Positions 31,529 to 40,653 of a stretch of DNA of 64,000 nt are shown here, piece by piece. Each line of letters opens with the position of its first letter. Position 1 is the stretch's first letter. Under the pieces are notes generated by a model. The model worked only from the letters and a program-made list of their open reading frames with translations, was not told the origin of the DNA and did no database searches. The stretch lies in the NCBI GenBank assembly GCA_019636735.1, contig JAHBWY010000003.1, forward strand, positions 310,001-374,000. The letters run 5' to 3'. Source of the stretch: Phycisphaeraceae bacterium (GTDB lineage Bacteria; Planctomycetota; Phycisphaerae; Phycisphaerales; SM1A02). A program made the position numbers and the translations under genes.

Positions 31529-32473
31529 ATGAACGCACGCCTTCGGGACTTCATTGTCGGACTGACATCCATCGTGGCCCTCGTCGGATTCGCGGCGCTG
31601 CTGCTGCTCTTCGGTGAGCTTGCGTCGCTCTGGCAGACGCGCTATCCACTCGTGGTCCGAGCGAACACAAGCGCCGGCCTGCGCGTCGGCAGCCAGGTCA
31701 CCGTCAATGGGGTCGTCGTCGGAACCGTGCAGGATGTCTCGCTGGATCTCAATGACCGCGAGCACCCGGTGCGCATCCTCGCCCTGATCGACGAGCGCTT
31801 CGATGTTCCCCTCGATGCCCGCCCCGCCGTCGCCATCTCGCTGCTCGGCGGCGGCCAGAGGCTTGATCTCCAGGTCCCCTCGACATTCGAGGGCGAGGTG
31901 CGCATGGCAAGCCGCACCGCGCCGTCGGTGATCCTCGGTCGCTTCGAATCGCTCGGGGACATTCTCGACCAGGTGAAGAACGCGGCGGTCAATGCCTCCT
32001 CCGCCATCGCCAGGCTCGAGGGGTCGTTCGACGAGGTCGGTTCGCTCATGGAGCGAGCGGGCAACGCCTTCGATGGCGTCGGTCGCGCCGCTGGGCAAGC
32101 TCAGGAGACGCTGGCCAAGGCCGACCTCTGGCTCGGCGATGAGCAGATGCGCGAGGACATTCGCGGCACGCTCTTCAATGCACGCCAGGCGACGGCCGCG
32201 ATCGCCCGGATTGCCGATGGCGTCGAGGTCGACGCCCCGAAGCTTCTGGCGAGCCTCACGCGCGCGAGCGATCAGCTCTCGGTGTCCTTGAGGGAGATTG
32301 ACCGGCTCATCGTGCAGGCGCGCGAGGGTCAGGGCACCGTGGGCCGCCTCATGAGCAATCCCGATCTCTATCAGAACCTCAACGACGCGGCGCAGCGCCT
32401 CTCCGCCGTGCTGCGCGAGGCACAACTCCTGCTTCAGAAGGTGAAGCAGGAGGGCCTTGACATCAAGTTCTGA
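31529..32473 (+). CDS. mlaD: MlaD-family MCE protein
   Basis: An inner-membrane-anchored, periplasmic lipid-binding ring subunit of 314 residues. An N-terminal helix (IVGLTSIVALVGFAALLLLF) precedes one MCE domain (about 38-130), with YPLVVRANTSAGLRVGSQVTV and VVVGTVQDVSLD. The rest (about 140-314) is a long helical region with repeated hydrophobic heptads (ILDQVKNAAVNASSAIARL), able to form the coiled-coil tube seen in longer MCE proteins. It pairs with the ATPase just upstream. The 33-nt convergent gap to the next gene shows no intrinsic terminator. Confidence 0.9.
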   Translation: MNARLRDFIVGLTSIVALVGFAALLLLFGELASLWQTRYPLVVRANTSAGLRVGSQVTVNGVVVGTVQDVSLDLNDREHPVRILALIDERFDVPLDARPAVAISLLGGGQRLDLQVPSTFEGEVRMASRTAPSVILGRFESLGDILDQVKNAAVNASSAIARLEGSFDEVGSLMERAGNAFDGVGRAAGQAQETLAKADLWLGDEQMREDIRGTLFNARQATAAIARIADGVEVDAPKLLASLTRASDQLSVSLREIDRLIVQAREGQGTVGRLMSNPDLYQNLNDAAQRLSAVLREAQLLLQKVKQEGLDIKF

Positions 32474-32506
32474 CGAAGACGCGGCGTGCCGTACCGCGCC
32501 AGAATC

Positions 32507-33157
32507 TCACGCGCCGATGACGATGATCTCGACGCGCCGACTCTGCGCCTTCGTTGCGCGGGGCTGATCTGGCCCAAAGCTCGCGAGTGAGATGCGGCGA
32601 CCATCGAGCCCCTTGCTCACCAGATACTCGCGGACCGTGTAGGCGCGATCGAATCCGAGGTGGTAGTTGCTCTTGAAGCCGCTTCGACGAATCGGGTCAG
32701 TGTCGGTGAAGCCGACCACGCGAATGTCGCGGCCGGGATACTTCTCACGAATGACGGAGGCGACACGATCGAGCGAGCGCCGCGACGCGGGCTTGAGTTC
32801 GGTTCGACCGCTGTCAAAGAGCACATCGCCTTCGATGGAGACATGCACTTCGTTGCCCACCCGAGTTGCGGTGACGCCGGTGATGCCCTCGAAGCCGCTC
32901 TCGCTGAATCCCATCTGCGGCTGCGCGGTCGGAGTGGCAGAGGGACCGGATCGTTCCGCGGCATCGGCTCGCGCAACAGCAGCAAGGCGCTCGCGCTCGA
33001 GGGAATCGAGAGCCGCGTTTCGGTCTGCAAGTTGCTTCCGAAGGTCGTCCGTCTCCTGCTTGAGGAGGGCGATCTCGTCCTTCTGGGCGCTGTCGCAGCC
33101 TCCAAGAAGGGAGAGCGCGAAGGTGAAAGGCAGGAGGGCAATGGCCAGTCGACGCAT
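32507..33157 (-). CDS. OmpA/MotB-domain lipoprotein with coiled coil
   Basis: A 216-residue envelope protein. A lipoprotein signal with lipobox LLGGC (Cys about residue 21) is followed by a short coiled coil (about 27-65, IALLKQETDDLRKQLADRN). An OmpA-like peptidoglycan-binding domain (about 100-214) contains VLFDSGRTELKPASRR, VVGFTDTDPIRRSG, NYHLGFDRAYTVREYL and SRRVEIIVIG. It should link the membrane it is anchored in to the cell wall. The start ATG has AAAGGAG seven bases upstream, which overlaps the end of the prepilin peptidase gene 3 nt away, so the two are probably co-transcribed. Confidence 0.92.
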   Translation of the reverse strand: MRRLAIALLPFTFALSLLGGCDSAQKDEIALLKQETDDLRKQLADRNAALDSLERERLAAVARADAAERSGPSATPTAQPQMGFSESGFEGITGVTATRVGNEVHVSIEGDVLFDSGRTELKPASRRSLDRVASVIREKYPGRDIRVVGFTDTDPIRRSGFKSNYHLGFDRAYTVREYLVSKGLDGRRISLASFGPDQPRATKAQSRRVEIIVIGA

Positions 33158-33159
33158 GT

Positions 33160-34494
33160 TCAGACTCCTTTCCGAATCTCTGACGGGGATGCGGCCCCGA
33201 CGGGCCACCTGAACCCGGTCTCCGCCGGGAATCCGCGGATTCCACCCGATCCGGCAGGCTTTGTAAAGACCCCGGGAATCTCGCTGGGGATGACCTGCGG
33301 AATGATGAGCCGCCCGAGGTCCACGAAGAGTGGCCGTCCGAACAGGATTGCCAGGACCCCGATGGCGAGATAGGGACCGAGCGGCAGTTCCCGGCTCGAT
33401 CGACCTCGCAGGAGCGCCACCCCCCGCAGTCCGAAGGTCACGATGAGCGCCACGAAGATCGCCGGGATGAGCGCCGCGGTCGGAACAACCCAACCGAGAG
33501 CCGCCCCCACGGCCGCCATCAGGTGCACATCGCCCATGCCCATCGCCTCGCGCCCGAAGGCCAATGATCCGAGGACTCGAATCGCCCAGAGGACCCCGCC
33601 GCCCACGATGAACCCAAGCGCCGAAGCGCCGACGGCCGCGAACCACAGTGGTGGCGAGCCGTCCGGCAATCTCGGCTCAAACACGATGATCGCGGTCATT
33701 CCCGCAACGCACGGGGCGAGGAAGACGAGTTCGCGCACCATCTCGCGTCGGGCATGGGGATAGTCGGCGAAGGTCTCGCCCGGCTTCACGAAGTCCTCGT
33801 AGTCGGCGAAGCTCCGCGCGATGCCCCCGAAACGCAGGAGGGCGCAAGACGCGAGGATGCCTGCGAGCCCGGCAACCCCCACCGAGGCGCCGAACCATCC
33901 GGCGAGCGGAATCGCCCACCAGCCACTCGCTGCGGCGCGGGGCGTCTCCGGCATGAAGGCTTGTACGGCGATCCCGGCGAAACCGGTGACCGCCATGAAG
34001 GTCGTGATCTGACTTGGAATGATGAAGCTCTTCGCATCAATGAGCGATGCGGCGACAAGCCCGCCGACGATCGCCAGAAGCGCGACGAACGCAGGCGCCG
34101 CGCGGAGTGGGCCCATGTCCACCCACCAGGGGTTCGTCATGAGTCCGGCGCCGCTTCCGAAACGCACCTCGAAGAGAAGCAGATAGAGCGCCCCAAAGAG
34201 AAGCGCGACCAGCAGCTCGACCAGCGGATAGTGCACGCCGACGCGAGTCCCGCAGCTCCAGCAGCGGCCGCGCGCGAGAAGCCAGCCGAGGATCGGGAGA
34301 TTCTCATGCCATGCGAGTCGACGACCGCAGACCGGACAGCGACTCGGCGGCGAGCGCAGGCTCATCCCCCGCGGAAGGCGATACACCACGACATTGATGA
34401 AACTCCCGACGCAGGCGCCGAAGGCGAAGACGAACGCCCCCGACACCAGCGCGGGGACGAGCGACAGGAGCGTCGACCATGGGTCATCGAACAT
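33160..34494 (-). CDS. Prepilin peptidase / N-methyltransferase (A24 family)
   Basis: Cleaves and N-methylates type IV pilin or type II secretion pseudopilin precursors in the membrane. The N-terminal methylase domain has ACVGSFINVVVYRLPRGMS and two zinc-type pairs, CPVCGRRLAWHENLP and CWSC. The catalytic aspartates sit in LIDAKSFIIP and GMGDVHLMAAVGAALGW. The length is 444 residues, much more than the usual 250-290, because a long segment (about 190-330) lies between the two catalytic parts; long versions occur in Planctomycetes. No pilin or secretion gene lies near in this window, so its substrates are encoded elsewhere. Confidence 0.92.
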   Translation of the reverse strand: MFDDPWSTLLSLVPALVSGAFVFAFGACVGSFINVVVYRLPRGMSLRSPPSRCPVCGRRLAWHENLPILGWLLARGRCWSCGTRVGVHYPLVELLVALLFGALYLLLFEVRFGSGAGLMTNPWWVDMGPLRAAPAFVALLAIVGGLVAASLIDAKSFIIPSQITTFMAVTGFAGIAVQAFMPETPRAAASGWWAIPLAGWFGASVGVAGLAGILASCALLRFGGIARSFADYEDFVKPGETFADYPHARREMVRELVFLAPCVAGMTAIIVFEPRLPDGSPPLWFAAVGASALGFIVGGGVLWAIRVLGSLAFGREAMGMGDVHLMAAVGAALGWVVPTAALIPAIFVALIVTFGLRGVALLRGRSSRELPLGPYLAIGVLAILFGRPLFVDLGRLIIPQVIPSEIPGVFTKPAGSGGIRGFPAETGFRWPVGAASPSEIRKGV

Positions 34495-34518
34495 GGGGCG
34501 CCCGAAGGTGGTCGAGGG

Positions 34519-34809
34519 TCACACCGGCTCATCCGGTGCGGCGGGAAGATCACGACCTGCCACCTGGTCGACCTGGGTCTGCGCGGCATCGAGAATGCGC
34601 TCGCAGTGGCGCAGGAGAAGAACCGCTCGACGGTGGGAGCGGATGCCATCTTCCAGTGAAAGCGTCCCCTCTTCGACCTGCTGGATCAGCGACTCCAGTT
34701 CGCCTAGCGCCTGCTCATAGCTGAGCGCCGCGACTCCCGCAGCCTCCGCCTCGGCGGCGGGAGTCTCTGAAGTCTTGCCCGAATCAGTGGATCGCGCCGA
34801 CTTGGCCAT
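34519..34809 (-). CDS. xseB: Exodeoxyribonuclease VII small subunit
   Basis: The small subunit XseB, of which several copies bind each XseA large subunit in the single-strand exonuclease. The 96 residues have the family core SYEQALGELESLIQQVEEG, TLSLEDGIRSHRRAVLLLRHCERIL after an N-terminal Ser/Ala/Glu-rich tail of about 28 residues that is longer than in E. coli. The large-subunit gene lies directly upstream (12-nt gap), which supports both calls. Confidence 0.93.
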   Translation of the reverse strand: MAKSARSTDSGKTSETPAAEAEAAGVAALSYEQALGELESLIQQVEEGTLSLEDGIRSHRRAVLLLRHCERILDAAQTQVDQVAGRDLPAAPDEPV

Positions 34810-34821
34810 GAGCGCACTCTA

Positions 34822-36354
34822 TCACGCGACACCATCGTCGCCCGGCGGCACGCCTCTTTGGACTTCGCTGAAGAGGGAGCCGGTGGCAAGACGCGTGCGG
34901 ATCACAACGCCGGGTCGGACGCTCGCCGCATCCCGCACCACGCGCCCGTTCGGATCGGTGGTGATCGAGTAACCACGGGCGAGCACCTGCTCGGGCCCGA
35001 TGCCTTCGAGATGTCGTCGCACGGAGGTGAGTTCGCCCCGTTTCCGAGAGAGCGCACTGCGAATCGCACGATCGGCTCGCCCCCGCAACTGCGCCAATCG
35101 CTCTCGCGCTGCCGTGTGCCGCGCCCGCGGCGAAGAGCGCTCCAGTCGCCGCTCCGAAAGCAGCAGGCGCTCCCGCTCCACCCTGAGGAAATCACGAATC
35201 GCATCAGAGAGATCGCGACGGACCACGGCGAGCGACTCCCGTCGGCGATCGATGAGAGCCTCGCGCGGTCGGCGCACGAAGGTGCTTCGCGCGAGCCCGC
35301 GAAGGGACTCTCGCTCGGCGCTGAGCTGCCGACGGACGGCGCGATCGACCCGGACTCGCCAGTGGGCGATCTGGTCGAGGAGCGCCCGGCGATCGGGAAG
35401 CAGGAGCGTGATGCCGCGCGTCGGCGTCGCGGCGCGATGCGCAACGAGTTCGATCACTTCGATATCGGGTTCATGGCCGATCGCCGCGACAAGCGGAGTA
35501 CGGCATGCGAAGGCCGCTTCGGCGACGACGCGCTCGTTGAAGGCCCAGAGGTCCTCGCGGCTGCCGCCGCCGCGGGTCACCAGAATCGCATCGATGCCGA
35601 GCCTCGACGCCGCGTGATCGACACGGTGAATGGCCCGAGCGACCTCAAGCGCAGCGCCCTCGCCCTGAACAGGGACATCGACGACCAGGATGCCGACACT
35701 TGGACAGCGGGCTGCCGCGGTCGCAAGGCAGTCGCGAAGCGCCGCTCCAGCCCTGCTCGTGATGATGGCGATGCGCCGCGGCAGGAGTGGAAGCGGCGGC
35801 TTGCGATCGTCGTCGAACCAGCCTTTCGCGCGCAATTCCTCGCAGAGTGCGCGGAAGCGAGCTTCAAGGGCCCCCAGCCCGCGAGGCTCGATCCGCTCCA
35901 CGATGAACGAGGTCTTGCCTGAGGGAGCGTAGAAGGAGAAGGTTCCAGTCACCCGGACTTCGTCGCCCTCACGGATCTCCTGGGCGCGGCTTGCGCGAGT
36001 CTTCCAGAGGACGCACTGGATGACGCTCGACTCATCCTTCAGGTTGAAGTACCAGTGGGTTCGCGTGCTCAGTCCGCTCACCTGTCCGACGATCCGAATG
36101 GGGCGGGCGATCGATGCGAGCGCGTCATCGACGAGCTTGGCTGCCGCCGTCACCGAGAGGTCCCGCGGCTCCCGCTCGGAGTTCGCCGCAGAGGGATCCT
36201 CAGGGCGTTCGATCGCAGGCGCGGGCGGTGCGTCAGGCGCCGGCGGCGGATTCACAGGCGCCGGGGAGGGCGCAGCCGGCGGCACCGGTGGTCGGGCGGG
36301 ATCTGGAAAGAGTCCCCCGAAGGCGAGCTGAGCATCAAAGGGTCGCCGTGCCAC
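34822..36354 (-). CDS. xseA: Exodeoxyribonuclease VII large subunit
   Basis: Degrades single-stranded DNA in both directions in repair. From GTG 36354 the protein has 510 residues. After a Pro/Ala-rich N-terminal extension (about 12-60), the OB-fold domain (about 65-165) has HWYFNLKDESSVIQCVLWK and YAPSGKTSFIVERIEP. The catalytic domain (about 165-360) has IAIITSRAGAALRDCLATAA, ILVTRGGGSREDLWAFNE and AAIGHEPDIEVIELVAHRAA. The rest is long coiled coil with a final GYSITTDPNGRVVRDAASVRPG. The usual HETD is HEPD here. The start is the best in-frame codon; it is only 24 nt from recG, which runs the other way. Confidence 0.92.
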   Translation of the reverse strand: MARRPFDAQLAFGGLFPDPARPPVPPAAPSPAPVNPPPAPDAPPAPAIERPEDPSAANSEREPRDLSVTAAAKLVDDALASIARPIRIVGQVSGLSTRTHWYFNLKDESSVIQCVLWKTRASRAQEIREGDEVRVTGTFSFYAPSGKTSFIVERIEPRGLGALEARFRALCEELRAKGWFDDDRKPPLPLLPRRIAIITSRAGAALRDCLATAAARCPSVGILVVDVPVQGEGAALEVARAIHRVDHAASRLGIDAILVTRGGGSREDLWAFNERVVAEAAFACRTPLVAAIGHEPDIEVIELVAHRAATPTRGITLLLPDRRALLDQIAHWRVRVDRAVRRQLSAERESLRGLARSTFVRRPREALIDRRRESLAVVRRDLSDAIRDFLRVERERLLLSERRLERSSPRARHTAARERLAQLRGRADRAIRSALSRKRGELTSVRRHLEGIGPEQVLARGYSITTDPNGRVVRDAASVRPGVVIRTRLATGSLFSEVQRGVPPGDDGVA

Positions 36355-36378
36355 GCTCCGTATAGTACGGGAGCCTCC
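36355..36378. promoter_or_regulatory. Short divergent spacer with near-dyad between xseA and recG
   Basis: Only 24 nt separate the two divergent starts. The sequence contains CTCCGTA-TAG-TACGGGAG (36356-36373), an almost perfect dyad. Its right arm GGGAG is the recG ribosome-binding site (5 nt from ATG); its left arm reads GGAG toward xseA. The only room for promoters is inside the opposite coding regions. TATAGT at 36361-36366 could be a -10 element for recG and would give a nearly leaderless message. This is tentative. Confidence 0.35.
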
Positions 36379-38484
36379 ATGTCGTCGACCGCCATCACCC
36401 TGAATGGAGCGCTCGAGTCGCTGCCGGGTGTCGGTCCGCGCACCGCGGCGGCGCTCGCGCGACTGGGGCTTCACACGATCGCCGATCTGCTGCGCCACCT
36501 GCCGCTGCGTTACGAGCATGAGCGCGCCGAGCACTCGATCTCCGAGTGCGAAGCGATGATCCCGCAGCGCCCCGGCGCTGAAGCGCACCTCTCCGTCCGA
36601 GGGGAGATCGCCGTCTCGCGCATCATCCGCCGTGCCCGGCCGCGGGTCGAGGCGACGCTCGAAGATGAGACGGGCTCCATGCGACTCGTCTGGTTCAATG
36701 CGACATGGATGGATCGTCGCGTTCGCCCGGGCACGCGAGGCGTTGCGCAAGGGAAGGCCGCTCGACGGCAGGGCTATCTCGAGATGGTCAATCCCACATG
36801 GGAAGTGATCGCCGGGGAGCGCGAGCCACCGCCGAGGTCGGAGCGCATCAGGCCGATCTACCCGGCCAGCGAGGCGCTCCCTTCGTCGCGACTCGAGGCG
36901 ATGGTCGAGACGGTCCTCGACGCCGCCATCGCGCAGATCGACGATCCGCTTCCCCCCGACTATCGCCGCACACGCGATCTGCCGGAAGTTGCGTGGGCGT
37001 GGCGCGCCATGCATCGGCCCACCGATCTCGACGAGGTGTCAGTCGCACGGCGGAGGCTCGCCTTCGACGAACTCTTCATTCTTCAACTCGGCGTGATGAT
37101 GCGGCGATCGCAGTGGCGCCGCGCCGGTCGTGCCGCCACGCTGCCTCTCACGCGGACGATCGATGAGCGGATTCGCGCGAGGCTTCCTCACCGCCTGACA
37201 CCGGAGCAGGAAGTGGTGGTCGCGGAAATCGTCCAGGACCTTGCCCGCGGCGTTCCGATGAACCGCCTGCTCCAGGGCGATGTCGGCAGCGGCAAGACCC
37301 TCGTTGCGCTCTTTGCGATGCTTCTCGCCGTGGCGCAGGGACACCAGGCGGCGCTCGTTGCGCCTACTGAGATTCTCGCCGAGCAGCATCATCAGGTCCT
37401 CCGGACCATGCTGGCGATGAGCCAGGTGGAGGTCGCCCTCCTCACTGCGGGTCGTGGCGCGGCGCGACGAGCCGAAACGCTCGCCGCCCTTGCCGACGGC
37501 AGCGCCGGAATCGTGATCGGAACCCACGCGATCCTTGAGCCGAGCGTGCGCTTCAAGAGCCTCGCCCTTGCGGTCATCGATGAACAGCATCGCTTCGGCG
37601 TTCACCAGCGAGCGGCGCTCCGCGCCAAGAGTGACGGTCCCGTGCCCCATGTGCTCGTGATGACCGCGACGCCGATCCCACGAACGATGGGCATGACGCT
37701 CTACGGCGACCTCGATGTGAGCACGCTGCGAGGCCGCCCCCCGGGCCGACGCCCCGTGCTGACGCGCTTCGTCTCCGGCACGAAGGCGCCCGAGGTCTAC
37801 GCCTATGTGCGCGGAAGGCTCGATCGGGGGGAGCAGGCCTTTGTTGTCGTGCCCGCGGTGGACGAGAGTGATGCGGGCCTCAAGGATGTCCGCAGCCATC
37901 TTGAGTTTCTGCGCAGCGGCCCCTTTCAAGGTCTCGAAATCGACATGGTCCATGGTCGCATGGGCGGCGAGGAGCGTGATGCGGTCATGTCGCGCTTTCG
38001 TCGCGGAGCGCTCGCGGCGCTCGTGGCGACGGTGGTCATCGAGGTCGGCGTCGATGTGCCCAACGCCACGATGATGATCGTGGAACATGCGGATCGCTTC
38101 GGGCTCGCCCAGCTTCACCAGTTGCGGGGCCGGGTCGGTCGCGGCGAGAAGGCGAGCCTCTGCGTCTTCATCGCCGATCCGGTCACGCCGGAAGCCACCG
38201 AGCGACTCGAGTCGATCGCGCGCATCGATGACGGCTTTGAGATCGCCGAGATTGACCTGAAGCTGCGCGGACCGGGCGAGCTCTTCGGCGCCCGGCAGTC
38301 GGGCCTGCCCCCCTTCCGAGTTGCCGATCTCACGCGAGATGGCGATCTGCTCCGCATGGCGCGACGCGATGCGCAGGAGTGGATCGATCGAGACCCGGAC
38401 CTCCGCGCGCCGGAAGTTGCGCGACTGAAGCGCAAACTCATGGCCACCTGCGGCGAGGCGCTGGGGCTCGCCGATGTTGGCTGA
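36379..38484 (+). CDS. recG: ATP-dependent DNA helicase RecG
   Basis: Rescues stalled replication forks and processes branched DNA. The 701 residues open with a helix-hairpin-helix like LPGVGPRTAAALARLGL, then the wedge OB-fold (GSMRLVWFN) and the helicase domains. Walker A is LLQGDVGSGKTLVAL, motif II is VIDEQHRFGVHQR, motif III is VMTATPIPRTM, and motif VI is HQLRGRVGRGEKASLC. The C-terminal part has LKLRGPGELFGARQSGLP. All key helicase motifs are present and the length is normal. ATG 36379 has GGGAG five bases upstream. The 26-nt gap to the next ABC gene may not mean co-regulation. Confidence 0.97.
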   Translation: MSSTAITLNGALESLPGVGPRTAAALARLGLHTIADLLRHLPLRYEHERAEHSISECEAMIPQRPGAEAHLSVRGEIAVSRIIRRARPRVEATLEDETGSMRLVWFNATWMDRRVRPGTRGVAQGKAARRQGYLEMVNPTWEVIAGEREPPPRSERIRPIYPASEALPSSRLEAMVETVLDAAIAQIDDPLPPDYRRTRDLPEVAWAWRAMHRPTDLDEVSVARRRLAFDELFILQLGVMMRRSQWRRAGRAATLPLTRTIDERIRARLPHRLTPEQEVVVAEIVQDLARGVPMNRLLQGDVGSGKTLVALFAMLLAVAQGHQAALVAPTEILAEQHHQVLRTMLAMSQVEVALLTAGRGAARRAETLAALADGSAGIVIGTHAILEPSVRFKSLALAVIDEQHRFGVHQRAALRAKSDGPVPHVLVMTATPIPRTMGMTLYGDLDVSTLRGRPPGRRPVLTRFVSGTKAPEVYAYVRGRLDRGEQAFVVVPAVDESDAGLKDVRSHLEFLRSGPFQGLEIDMVHGRMGGEERDAVMSRFRRGALAALVATVVIEVGVDVPNATMMIVEHADRFGLAQLHQLRGRVGRGEKASLCVFIADPVTPEATERLESIARIDDGFEIAEIDLKLRGPGELFGARQSGLPPFRVADLTRDGDLLRMARRDAQEWIDRDPDLRAPEVARLKRKLMATCGEALGLADVG

Positions 38485-38510
38485 GCCTGGTCGGGCTACC
38501 ATGCGTCCGC

Positions 38511-39242
38511 ATGCCTGCCGCACTTGAAATCGAACGGTTGCGCTTCGCTTACGGCAGCGGCCCCGAGGGCTTCGCACTCGTGGTCGAGCGCTTCGAGCTT
38601 GCGCCGGGTGAACAGGTGCTTCTGGCTGGCCCCTCGGGCAGCGGCAAGAGCACGCTGCTTGCGCTCATTGCCGGGCTGCTCGAACCTGCGTCGGGTTCGA
38701 TCCGTGTCGGCGGCGATTCCATCAGCGCCATGCAAGGCGCCGCACGCGATCTCTTTCGCGGGCGACGGATCGGCATGATCTTCCAGACCTTCAATCTGCT
38801 GCATGGCTTCTCGGCGCGCGAGAATGTCGAGGTGGCACTGCTGGCGACCAATGCGCCTCGCTCGGAGCAGCGCACAAGAGCAGAGGCGCTCCTGGGGGAG
38901 CTCGGCATCGAGCGCATCGACGCCCTCGTCGACGAACTCTCCGTGGGTCAGCAGCAGCGCGTGGCCGTGGCCCGCGCGGTTGCCTGTCGACCGGCGCTCG
39001 TCCTCGCCGATGAGCCCACCGCGAGCCTCGATCCGCCGACCGCGCAGGCCGCCATGGAGACGATCCAGCGCTGCTGCCGGGAGGCCGGCGCCGCCCTTCT
39101 CTGCACCAGCCACGATCCGCAGATGCGCGAGCGGTTCAGGCGCGTCGAGTCGATCGATGCATTCCTCAATGGCCGCGCCGGACACGCACCCGCAACGCCA
39201 GTCGCCTCCGGATCGGTGCCGAGCCGAGGTGACCACGCATGA
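38511..39242 (+). CDS. LolD/MacB-type ABC transporter ATP-binding protein
   Basis: The ATPase of an FtsX-like ABC system, 243 residues. Walker A GPSGSGKSTLL, Q loop MIFQTFNLLHGFSARENVEV, signature LSVGQQQRVAVARAVA, Walker B LVLADEPTASLD and the switch CTSHDPQMRERF are all intact. The QTFNLL pattern is the LolD/MacB branch, whose permeases use mechanical force rather than classic substrate channels. The ATG at 38511 is in frame with MPAALEIERLRF. A second upstream ATG at 38501 is out of frame. It overlaps the permease gene by 4 nt (ATGA). Confidence 0.92.
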   Translation: MPAALEIERLRFAYGSGPEGFALVVERFELAPGEQVLLAGPSGSGKSTLLALIAGLLEPASGSIRVGGDSISAMQGAARDLFRGRRIGMIFQTFNLLHGFSARENVEVALLATNAPRSEQRTRAEALLGELGIERIDALVDELSVGQQQRVAVARAVACRPALVLADEPTASLDPPTAQAAMETIQRCCREAGAALLCTSHDPQMRERFRRVESIDAFLNGRAGHAPATPVASGSVPSRGDHA

Positions 39243-40585
39243 GCGATCTCCTCATCGTGCTCCGCAGCTTGCGGGCTCGGCGCCTGAGCACGCTGATCAC
39301 CTCGCTCACCGTCGCGATCGCGGTGGCCCTCCTGATGGTGCTGCTCACTCTTCGAGCGGCGGCCTCCAAGGCGTTCGAGCGCGGAAGCGGCAATGCGCAC
39401 CTTCTGGTCAGCGCCGATTCGAGCCCGCTCACCACCGTGCTCAACGGGCTCTTCTATGCGGCCCCGCCGCAGCGCCCGCTGACCCTCGCGAAGGTCGAGG
39501 AGATCCGAGGCATGTTCCCCTTCGAGTGGGCCATTCCCACGCAGCAGGGCGACAGCTACCGCGGCTTTCCCACCCTCGCGACCGAGTCGATCTACTTTGA
39601 AAAGTTCGAGCCCGTGGCCGGAGAGCCATGGAAGTTCGTTTCGGGGCGTCCCTTTCGACGCACGGCCCCGGGCAAGCCATTCGAAATGGTTGCAGGCGCT
39701 GCCGCGGCGCGAGGGGCTCAACTCTCCGTGGGCGATGTCATCCACCTCACGCATGGCGCGGGGTCGAGTCGCGAGGGTGTCGGCCACATTCACGAGGAGT
39801 ATGGCTTCGAGGTCGTTGGAATACTCGAGCCGACCGGCTCGGCCCATGACCGAGCGCTCTTCGTCGACCTCGAGGCGAGCTGGATCCTTCACGCACATGA
39901 TCGCCTCGAGATGGAGGGCAAGCTCCATGCCGACGAAGATGAAGCCTGCGATGAAGATCACGACCACGGGCCCGAGTGCAATCACCCGATCGTGACGGTG
40001 GACGACCTGCTCGACGATGACCGTCTGGCCACGGGCATCCTGCTCCGGCTCCCCACCCGCGGTGGCACCGGCGCTCCCGCCGCCCTCCAGCAGGTTCACG
40101 ACATGCTGCGGCGCGACACGACGATCATGGTCGCGAGCCCATCGGAGGAGGTCCGCAAGCTCCTCAACATCGTGGGCAATGTCGACGGTCTCTTTGTCCT
40201 GATGGCGGTCGCGGTGCTCGTCTCAAGCGCGATTGCCATCATGCTGGCGCTCTACGACGGCATGGCGGCCCGGCGTCGGCAGATCGCGGTGCTTCGTGTG
40301 CTCGGCTTCAGTCGAGGGCGCATCGCCTCGCTGGTCCTCACGGAGAGCGCCGTGATCGGTGCTGTCGGCGCAGCACTCGGGGTCGCCTTCAGCATCGGCG
40401 GCATGCGCTTCGCCTCGTCATTTCTCGAAGCACGCGTTGGACTGGTCTTCGACGCCGGTCTCGATGTTCGCGTGGCGCTCCTTGTCGCCGGTTCCGCGGT
40501 GCTGCTCGCGGCACTCGCTGGTTGCCTTCCCGCGATGGCCGCCTATCGCACCGCGGTCTGGCGCTCGCTTCGTCCTCTCGCATGA
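39239..40585 (+). CDS. FtsX/MacB-like ABC transporter permease with acidic/His-rich loop
   Basis: A 448-residue permease with the FtsX layout: one N-terminal helix (about 20-40), a large periplasmic domain (about 45-310), and three C-terminal helices (about 318-445) with VLVSSAIAIMLALYDGMAARRRQIAVLRVLGFSRGR. The periplasmic domain carries a remarkable metal-binding-like run at about residues 230-249, ending in DEDHDHGPECNH, that also includes two cysteines. The run suggests binding of zinc or another metal. The gene is coupled to the ATPase by ATGA and lies 68 nt before a DUF3299-like gene. Whether it moves metal, lipid or protein is not shown by the sequence. Confidence 0.88.
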   Translation: MSDLLIVLRSLRARRLSTLITSLTVAIAVALLMVLLTLRAAASKAFERGSGNAHLLVSADSSPLTTVLNGLFYAAPPQRPLTLAKVEEIRGMFPFEWAIPTQQGDSYRGFPTLATESIYFEKFEPVAGEPWKFVSGRPFRRTAPGKPFEMVAGAAAARGAQLSVGDVIHLTHGAGSSREGVGHIHEEYGFEVVGILEPTGSAHDRALFVDLEASWILHAHDRLEMEGKLHADEDEACDEDHDHGPECNHPIVTVDDLLDDDRLATGILLRLPTRGGTGAPAALQQVHDMLRRDTTIMVASPSEEVRKLLNIVGNVDGLFVLMAVAVLVSSAIAIMLALYDGMAARRRQIAVLRVLGFSRGRIASLVLTESAVIGAVGAALGVAFSIGGMRFASSFLEARVGLVFDAGLDVRVALLVAGSAVLLAALAGCLPAMAAYRTAVWRSLRPLA

Positions 40586-40653
40586 AGTGCGCTCTCGCGA
40601 TCACCTCCGATGATCCTGTCCACTCGCCTTGATTCGACTCGGATCGTTCCCCC

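Noticed and set aside
30659..32425. A long open extension of the NUDIX frame across mlaF and mlaD
   Set aside because: The extension is antisense to two well-supported genes; the NUDIX gene has a good ribosome-binding site and start at 30634.
32507..33646. An N-terminal extension of the OmpA-like lipoprotein
   Set aside because: The extension overlaps the prepilin peptidase gene in another frame and lacks the lipoprotein signal at its start; the ATG at 33157 has a strong ribosome-binding site.
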